From Vampirovibrionales bacterium (GTDB taxonomy: Bacteria; Cyanobacteriota; Vampirovibrionia; Vampirovibrionales; JAJTHC01): a DNA stretch of 10,946 nt. The stretch is taken from the NCBI GenBank assembly GCA_021299615.1, contig JAJTHC010000175.1, positions 1-10,946 on the forward strand. The letters run 5' to 3'. The translations under genes were made by a program, and so were the position numbers. Every line of letters starts with the position of its first letter. The first letter of the stretch is position 1. Under the pieces are notes generated by a model. The model had not been told where the DNA came from and did no database searches. It was given only the letters and a program-made list of their open reading frames with translations. This document shows, one piece after another, positions 6,565-10,946 of this stretch.

Positions 6565-8493
6565 TTATTTCTTTGCCGCAGGCTTCGGAGCTGGAGCTTT
6601 CGCCGCTGGAGCTTTCGCCGCCGCTGCTTGTGCGACAGTGGCAGTGCTAGCAGTGCTAGTAGCTGGTGCAGTCGCTGGCTTGTTTAGCTTAGGCACAACA
6701 GGTTGAGCTTTGGCAGGCTCGGCTTTGGCAGGCTCGGCTTTGGCAGGCTCAGCTTTGGCAGGCTCGGCTTTGGCAGGCTCAGCTTTGGCAGGCTCGGCTT
6801 TGGCAGGCTCGGCTTTGGCAGGCTCGGCTTTGGCAGGCTCAGCTTTGGCAGGCTCAGCTTTAGCAGGCTCAGCTTTAGCAGGTTCAGCTTTAGCAGGTTC
6901 AACAACCTCTGCTTTCTGATCAGCAGCCTTGCTTACCGCCGTATTGACAGTATCTAGTGCTTTACTGACTTCGGCTGGTTTAGTCGAGTCGGTAGGCTTC
7001 TTATAGTCACCAACTTCACGTTTTAATTCGGTGCGTTTGTCGGCATCTTCATCAAAGCCTTCGCCTAAAATACCTGTAGGCTTCACCCCGTCAGAATCTA
7101 CACCCTTTTCGGTCGTGGTAACGGTGGTGTCTAACCACTTTTCTTTGCCTAGCCCGTCACGAGTCACCGCAAGGTTATACTCATTGTCATTGGCTTCGTC
7201 GGCTTTAAGCACTTTGCCGTCCCACGAGATTTTAGTACCGTCTTTTGCGACGACTGAATCGCCTTTTTTCAAGACTTTACCGTCAAACATCGGTTCGCCA
7301 TTGGCGTTCATGCTTAACTTTTGACCTGAAAGATCCACATCCACGGCATCCGTCACAAAGACGGGTTTGTCTGAACCAAGGGCTTTAGAGATGTCTTTTT
7401 GAGTCGCATCCACCCCGATATTCTTGTCTTTAAGAAGATTCAGTGAACCGTCTTCATTGACGTTAATATCTGTCTTGGTTTTGTCTACATTATCAGCATC
7501 GTTGACTTTACCGTTGCCTTTAAAACTTGAACTTTCAATCGGTTTGGTGATAGGAGCTGGTTCTCTTTCAGGAGGCTCTTCCGTCACTGGTAATGGATTG
7601 TCCGCTACAGGAGGCTCTGCTGAGACAGGCGTATTGCCACCAGCCGCTAAGGGAGGCTCTGCTGGCGTTTCAGGAGGGAATAATGATTCGCTTGGAGCTG
7701 CTGCACCGCCTCCACCAACTGGAGCAGAACCGCCTCCGCCACCACTGTCAGCAGGTGCACCACCACCAGCTGGGGCTGCACCTGCGTCAGACGCAGCACC
7801 GCCACCTTCATTCATGAGCATTTCTAATAGCATCATGACTAAACTAAGCATCATGTCATTGGGTGGAGAAGCCGCAGGGTTGGCATTTTGAGCTACTGCT
7901 TGTACGGGTTGTGTAGTGGCGTCTTTAGCCTTATTTGCAATGAGCGTTTGCAACAATTTCAAAACAAGCTCTGGGTTATTCAACGCTTCTGTACTTGGAG
8001 CCGTAGGTGGATTTAAAGAAGTAGAAGGTTGTGTGGTGCTTCCTGCTGTTGAAGCATTGGCTTGAGTAATTAACGCTTGAATGAGCTTAATAATAACCTC
8101 TTTGCTCAATCCTTGACTTGGGCTAGCAGCACCTGCTGGATTAAGTGCAGAAGTCGAAGGGCTTTGCGTTTTATTAGTCCCAGCAGATTGTAAGAACTTT
8201 ATAATATCGGCTTTAGTGGGGGCTTGTGTACTGGTAGTCCCCGCACCAAGAGGAGAACTTGTAGCGGGTTTATTGGCAAACATACCCGTAGGTGCCAAAC
8301 CAAATAAAGTGGCTGGTGATCCTCCTAGATTACCCTGTGCCAAAACACCAAGGGTGAGTCCTGGATTATTCGGCAATGTACTAAATTGGTTATTTATTCC
8401 AACAGGCAAAGTATTTGCCTTACTTGGCGATGCCTGAGCAGTCGTCTTCACTGTAGACGGTGAAAATCCCGACAAATTACCTAATGAAATCAT
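6565..8493 (-). CDS. Large low-complexity hypothetical protein with EPAKA repeats
   Basis: The product is 642 aa. ATG 8493 has AAGGGG 8 nt upstream. There is no signal peptide or membrane anchor. Residues 1-90 are Ser/Thr/Pro/Asn-rich. Four short amphipathic or hydrophobic helices follow at about 96-103, 132-146, 175-190 and 213-226, spaced 36-43 residues apart by Ser/Thr/Pro linkers; the second and third are clearly alike (EVIIKLIQALITQA, ELVLKLLQTLIANKA). Residues 229-320 are Gly/Ala then Pro/Glu-rich. About 325-500 is a polar, probably folded region with recurring DGK and GKVL turns (FDGKVLKKGD, SWDGKVLKAD). Residues 532-596 are 13 EPAKA units, and the tail is Ala/Pro/Lys (APAAKAPAPKPAAKK). 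This reads as a stalk-like protein, perhaps exported by a route without a classical signal, or wall or envelope associated; that is inference. The gene converges with obg and is divergent from gap. Family not recognised. Confidence 0.82.
   Translation of the reverse strand: MISLGNLSGFSPSTVKTTAQASPSKANTLPVGINNQFSTLPNNPGLTLGVLAQGNLGGSPATLFGLAPTGMFANKPATSSPLGAGTTSTQAPTKADIIKFLQSAGTNKTQSPSTSALNPAGAASPSQGLSKEVIIKLIQALITQANASTAGSTTQPSTSLNPPTAPSTEALNNPELVLKLLQTLIANKAKDATTQPVQAVAQNANPAASPPNDMMLSLVMMLLEMLMNEGGGAASDAGAAPAGGGAPADSGGGGGSAPVGGGGAAAPSESLFPPETPAEPPLAAGGNTPVSAEPPVADNPLPVTEEPPEREPAPITKPIESSSFKGNGKVNDADNVDKTKTDINVNEDGSLNLLKDKNIGVDATQKDISKALGSDKPVFVTDAVDVDLSGQKLSMNANGEPMFDGKVLKKGDSVVAKDGTKISWDGKVLKADEANDNEYNLAVTRDGLGKEKWLDTTVTTTEKGVDSDGVKPTGILGEGFDEDADKRTELKREVGDYKKPTDSTKPAEVSKALDTVNTAVSKAADQKAEVVEPAKAEPAKAEPAKAEPAKAEPAKAEPAKAEPAKAEPAKAEPAKAEPAKAEPAKAEPAKAEPAKAQPVVPKLNKPATAPATSTASTATVAQAAAAKAPAAKAPAPKPAAKK
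6706..6900 (-). repeat. 13 x 15-bp tandem repeat encoding (EPAKA)13
   Basis: Thirteen consecutive 15-bp units lie fully in frame in the 6565-8493 gene. All encode Glu-Pro-Ala-Lys-Ala, and differences are silent (GAG/GAA, GCC/GCT). Variant units cluster at the upstream end of the coding strand (6841-6900), while downstream units are nearly identical, as expected from recent slippage-driven expansion. The array has no stop in several frames on either strand, which creates spurious open frames there. Confidence 0.95.
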
Positions 8494-8822
8494 AATTCTG
8501 TCCCCTTTTTTATATTCCCTACTAATTAAATCCCCAAATCAATATGCAACGTTTTAATGTAGCCTCCTTTTCTTAAATCGTCGGAATGAACCCCTTCATG
8601 CCAAACGGTTAAAATCTTCTGAAACTATAAATACCCCTAAAGTCCTTCTATTCCTAAATAAAGAAATCAGGCCGTTCAAAATTGCCCATCTGTAACAATT
8701 CGCAACAATAGAGTACCCAAATCCTCATGTATTCTTCATTCCTTTACTTTTATGTGGGGTTTGTTTTATAATAGGCACGATGCAAATAGCATCATTTGTT
8801 TAACAGTTTGGAGAATACCCTT
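8494..8822. other. Divergent spacer between the EPAKA-repeat gene and gap
   Basis: This is 329 bp without a credible gene. It contains the Shine-Dalgarno of the minus-strand gene next to 8494, the gap promoter near 8743-8772, a 5-bp stem GATGC/GCATC at 8779-8793 at about the expected gap transcription start, and the gap ribosome-binding site at 8810-8813. The middle (8560-8740) is AT-rich with no structure I can support, and no clear promoter for the minus-strand gene was found. Confidence 0.6.
8743..8772 (+). promoter_or_regulatory. Probable sigma-70-type promoter of gap
   Basis: A perfect TATAAT at 8767-8772 lies 18 bp after TTTACT (8743-8748, four of six matches to TTGACA). It is about 50 bp before the gap start, on the correct strand and in an otherwise non-coding region. 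Expected initiation is near 8779, leaving a short leader that begins with a weak 5-bp hairpin. Confidence 0.6.
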
Positions 8823-9848
8823 ATGTCAAAAATTGGAATTAACGGTTTTGGCCGTATCGGACGCATGACCCTTAGAGCCATTTTACAAAACCCTAACGTC
8901 GATTTAGACGTTGTGGCGATTAACGACCTAACTTCTACCGATATGTTGGCGTATTTATTGAAATACGATTCCACACACGGTATTTTAGACGCTGAAATCT
9001 CTCACGATGCTCAAAACATCATCGTTAACGGCAAAGCCATTCGTGTGTACAGCGAACGTAACCCTGCGGATATTCCTTGGGCTGCCGCCGGTGTGGACAT
9101 CGTACTTGAATGCACAGGCTTCTTCACCGATGCGAAAAAAGCACAGGCTCACATTGACGCTGGTGCGAAAAAAGTAATCATCTCTGCTCCTGCTAGCAAT
9201 GAAGACGCTACTTTTGCCGTTGGTATTAACCACACGAGTTATGACCCCAACATCCACCACATCATTTCAAACGCCAGTTGCACCACCAACTGCTTGGCTC
9301 CTGTGGCGAAAGTCTTGCATGAAAACTTCGGTATTGAAAAAGGCTTGATGACCACGATTCATAGCTACACAGGGGATCAACGCTTGATTGATGCCCCTCA
9401 CAGTGATCCTCGTCGTGCGAGATCTGCTGCTGTTAGCATGATTCCTACCTCAACAGGTGCCGCTAAAGCCATTTCCTTGGTTTTGCCTGATTTAAAAGGT
9501 AAATTGGATGGTTTCGCCGTGCGAGTCCCAACCATTGACGTTTCCATTGTGGACTTAACCTTCACGGCAAGCAAGCCAGTCACCGTGCAAGCCATTCACG
9601 ATGCCATGTTGAAAGCCGCCAATGGTGAACTCAAAGGCGTTTTGGAATACATGCACGATCCATTGGTGTCGGTCGACTTCATTGGCAATGCCCATAGCTC
9701 GATTTACGATCCGACCATGACGAGAGTCTTGGAAGGCAACTTGGTGAAAATCGGAGCGTGGTATGACAACGAAACAGGTTATTCTAACCGTTTGGCGGAA
9801 TTGACCCAGTACGTGGCGTTGAAAACGCCAGCGACGGCTCATGCTTAG
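8823..9848 (+). CDS. gap: Glyceraldehyde-3-phosphate dehydrogenase, type I
   Basis: This cytosolic enzyme interconverts glyceraldehyde-3-phosphate and 1,3-bisphosphoglycerate in glycolysis/gluconeogenesis. At 341 aa its length is normal. It shows INGFGRIGR (5-13, dinucleotide fold), Asp35 in NDL, which in this family favours NAD over NADP, SNASCTTNCLAP with catalytic Cys153, His180 in TTIHSYTGDQR, and WYDNETGYSNR (313-323). The coenzyme-selectivity pair reads Ala-Pro (DAPHSD) rather than Leu-Pro or Ala-Ser, so mainly NAD use is likely but not certain. The frame extends upstream to a TTG at 8796, but GGAG at 8810-8813 sits 9 nt before the ATG at 8823, and the family N-terminus (SKIGINGFG) starts there. 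It has its own promoter and terminator, so it is probably monocistronic. Confidence 0.97.
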   Translation: MSKIGINGFGRIGRMTLRAILQNPNVDLDVVAINDLTSTDMLAYLLKYDSTHGILDAEISHDAQNIIVNGKAIRVYSERNPADIPWAAAGVDIVLECTGFFTDAKKAQAHIDAGAKKVIISAPASNEDATFAVGINHTSYDPNIHHIISNASCTTNCLAPVAKVLHENFGIEKGLMTTIHSYTGDQRLIDAPHSDPRRARSAAVSMIPTSTGAAKAISLVLPDLKGKLDGFAVRVPTIDVSIVDLTFTASKPVTVQAIHDAMLKAANGELKGVLEYMHDPLVSVDFIGNAHSSIYDPTMTRVLEGNLVKIGAWYDNETGYSNRLAELTQYVALKTPATAHA

Positions 9849-9876
9849 TTCGTTATTTAATTGATTACCCTTGTAG

Positions 9877-9905
9877 GGGAGGGTTTTAACCCTCCCTTGC
9901 TTTTT
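9877..9905 (+). terminator. Intrinsic terminator of gap
   Basis: GGGAGGGTT (9877-9885) pairs with AACCCTCCC (9888-9896), effectively a 7-8 bp GC-rich stem with a small T/A loop. It is followed by TTGC and a run of five Ts. It lies 28 bp after the gap stop and separates gap from trpC. Confidence 0.85.
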
Positions 9906-9912
9906 ATATATA

Positions 9913-9980
9913 CGTCATGTTGAGTGTAACGAAACATCCCCCCTGTCTTTGCAGATCCTTCACATACGTTCAGGATGACG
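9913..9980. repeat. 68-bp imperfect palindromic intergenic repeat
   Basis: The outer arms CGTCAT (9913-9918) and ATGACG (9975-9980) enclose partly matching arms of about 26 nt. The left begins CGTCATGTTGAGTGTAACG and the right, read as complement, begins CGTCATCCTGAACGTATG. The centre CCCCTGTCTTTGCAGATC lies between them. From memory, this closely resembles a palindromic repeat scattered between genes in several unrelated bacterial phyla (GTCATNCTGAGCGNAGCGAAGNATC type). It ends 40 bp before trpC and would fold as a hairpin in a trpC leader if transcribed from upstream. Confidence 0.7.
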
Positions 9981-10020
9981 AATTTACTTCACAGACTCTG
10001 TCTATTAGAAAGCTTTCAAA

Positions 10021-10770
10021 ATGCCCTCAATCCTCGATGAAATTGTTGCCCACAAACGAAAAGAAGTCGCCCTATGGCAAAGCCAAACGTCGATCGACTA
10101 TTGGCTTGAAGCAGCCAAGCCCAAGCCTAATGAAGACGCCTTTCGCTTTGAACGTGCCTTGCGAGACCCAAAAACAGGCTTGCATTTGATTGGGGAACTC
10201 AAACCCAAGTCGCCCAGTGCGGGCGTTTTGCAAGAAACGCCTGATGTGGCGAAAATCATTGGGGCGTATAACGAGACGTGTTCCGCTATTTCAGTCCTAA
10301 CCGATGTCCACTACTTCGGCGGAGGCTTCGACTTGCTCGAAAACGTTAAAACCCTCACGACCAAGCCTGTTCTGTGCAAGGATTTCATCATCGACCTGTA
10401 CCAAGTCTTGCTAGCGGTGGCGAGCGGTGCCGATGCCGTCTTGCTGATTATGAAATGCCTCGACGATTTTGAGTATATCAGCCTGTTTGAAGCCATCCGC
10501 AGTTATGGCTTAACCCCTGTGGTGGAAGTACAGAACGAAGCCGAACTCAAACGAGCCTTGCTACCACGCCCGCCCGTGATACTCATTAACAACCGCAATT
10601 TGTCCACCTTTGAGATTGAAAAAGACACGACCCGTCGTTTGGCACCGCTTTGCCCCGAAGGCACGGTGATTATTTCCGCTAGCGGATTCACGTCCTTAGC
10701 AGACGCCGCCGAGTTCACCGACATCGCCGATGCTGCCTTGATTGGCACGGCTCTTATGAAAAGCTTTTAG
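10021..10770 (+). CDS. trpC: Indole-3-glycerol phosphate synthase
   Basis: This (beta/alpha)8-barrel enzyme closes the indole ring in tryptophan synthesis, turning CdRP into indole-3-glycerol phosphate. It is 249 aa, a usual single-domain length with no TrpF fusion. Visible motifs are ILDEIVAHKRKEV at the N-terminus, GELKPKSPSAG (58-68, with Glu59 and Lys61), SVLTDVHYFGG (91-101), CKDFIID with catalytic Lys120, VVEV with Glu169, INNRNL with Asn190, SGF with Ser221, and IGTALMKS for phosphate binding. The usual ESG before the last strand is ASG here: Ala220 replaces a conserved active-site Glu. The ATG at 10021 fits the family N-terminus but has no clear Shine-Dalgarno; a 10-bp palindrome GAAAGCTTTC (10008-10017) sits in that place. 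No other trp gene, leader peptide or attenuator is visible. Its TAG stop interleaves with the stop of the convergent pilin-like gene. Confidence 0.94.
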   Translation: MPSILDEIVAHKRKEVALWQSQTSIDYWLEAAKPKPNEDAFRFERALRDPKTGLHLIGELKPKSPSAGVLQETPDVAKIIGAYNETCSAISVLTDVHYFGGGFDLLENVKTLTTKPVLCKDFIIDLYQVLLAVASGADAVLLIMKCLDDFEYISLFEAIRSYGLTPVVEVQNEAELKRALLPRPPVILINNRNLSTFEIEKDTTRRLAPLCPEGTVIISASGFTSLADAAEFTDIADAALIGTALMKSF

Positions 10771-10946
10771 TCATTTAAAACTTCAACCGTGCATTCAATC
10801 GGCGTTATTTCCCCTGTCACGTTATTCAAATTAAAGTGAAAACGATCGTTGCAATCATCCGCAATGTTAGCCCCACCTAAGCCCCCGAGATTAGGACCTT
10901 CGTTGCCGTTGACATCCACATAGAAGTCATCGTTTGTGCTGGTGGG
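10767..10946 (-). CDS. 3' end of a type IV pilin/pseudopilin-like gene (partial)
   Basis: The minus-strand frame is open from the window edge to a TAA at 10767-10769; 59 C-terminal residues are visible. They include FYVDVNGNEGPNLGG, DRFHFNLN and GEITPIECTVEVLND. A D-V-N-G-x-x-G-P-N turn followed by a short beta segment (here DRFHF) is typical of the C-terminal globular domain of type IV pilins and type II secretion pseudopilins, where the loop often helps bind calcium or cap the fold. Two cysteines 20 residues apart (Cys32 and Cys52 of the visible part) could form the terminal disulfide seen in many pilins. The diagnostic N-terminal prepilin peptide lies outside the window, so the assignment rests on the C-terminus alone. 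The stop overlaps that of trpC within TTAG. Confidence 0.6.
   Translation of the reverse strand, partial: PTSTNDDFYVDVNGNEGPNLGGLGGANIADDCNDRFHFNLNNVTGEITPIECTVEVLND

Noticed and set aside
6703..6957. Open frames encoding FGRLG- or AGSAL-type repeats on the plus strand and a Leu/Pro/Lys repeat on the minus strand
   Set aside because: They arise because the 15-bp repeat has no stop in any phase. They have no ribosome-binding sites and mirror the EPAKA array of the real minus-strand gene.
8796..8822. Extended TTG start for gap adding nine residues
   Set aside because: The extra residues cover the ribosome-binding site GGAG and are absent from the family N-terminus; the ATG at 8823 is correctly spaced.
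9917..10189. 90-residue plus-strand frame overlapping the trpC start
   Set aside because: It begins inside the palindromic repeat and overlaps trpC out of frame, with no recognisable content; it is not a convincing trp leader peptide.
1..10946. CRISPR arrays, tRNA or rRNA genes
   Set aside because: No regularly spaced direct repeats with unique spacers and no tRNA- or rRNA-like sequence were seen; the only tandem array is coding.

Overview
This window is ordinary bacterial chromosome of moderate GC content. It carries three confident housekeeping genes (obg, gap, trpC), one confident NAD(P)-dependent aldehyde dehydrogenase, and several genes I cannot name. The organism cannot be fixed from the sequence. 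Low-complexity Pro/Ala/Ser/Thr-rich proteins, an orphan multi-helix membrane protein and a pilin-like C-terminus bearing a DVNGNEGPN motif would fit a little-studied lineage such as the Vampirovibrionia/Melainabacteria. That placement is a guess.

Layout, left to right. Positions 1-810 (+) hold the end of a low-complexity gene whose reading frame is cut by one in-frame TAA at 316-318 and then continues through a Pro-rich stalk to a small C-terminal domain. It converges on an aldehyde dehydrogenase gene (807-2285, -), with the two stop codons interleaved in one TTAG. Divergent from the dehydrogenase is a small basic protein with a helix-turn-helix-like segment (2392-2952, +). Next is an orphan membrane protein gene (3033-4292, -) bracketed by short inverted copies of TATAGTGTTTTAT. 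A 430-bp divergent spacer follows, packed with perfect hairpins (4507-4619), and then obg (4725-6242, +). Downstream of obg lie a 150-bp near-palindromic element with perfect 30-bp terminal inverted repeats, probably a MITE, and a strong terminator. A 642-aa low-complexity protein gene (6565-8493, -) contains a 13-copy 15-bp tandem repeat encoding EPAKA. It is divergent from gap (8823-9848, +), which has a consensus-like promoter and its own terminator. A 68-bp imperfect palindromic repeat then precedes trpC (10021-10770, +). The trpC stop interleaves with that of an incoming minus-strand gene whose visible 59 residues look like the end of a type IV pilin or pseudopilin.

The genes do not form one pathway. 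Obg (ribosome assembly GTPase), Gap (glycolysis/gluconeogenesis) and TrpC (tryptophan synthesis) are unlinked core functions separated by repeats and terminators. The more interesting material is the repeat content (at least three unrelated palindromic families), a possible family of helix-module plus Pro-rich-stalk proteins represented at both 1-810 and 6565-8493, and a TrpC with an alanine at a position that is usually a catalytic-site glutamate.
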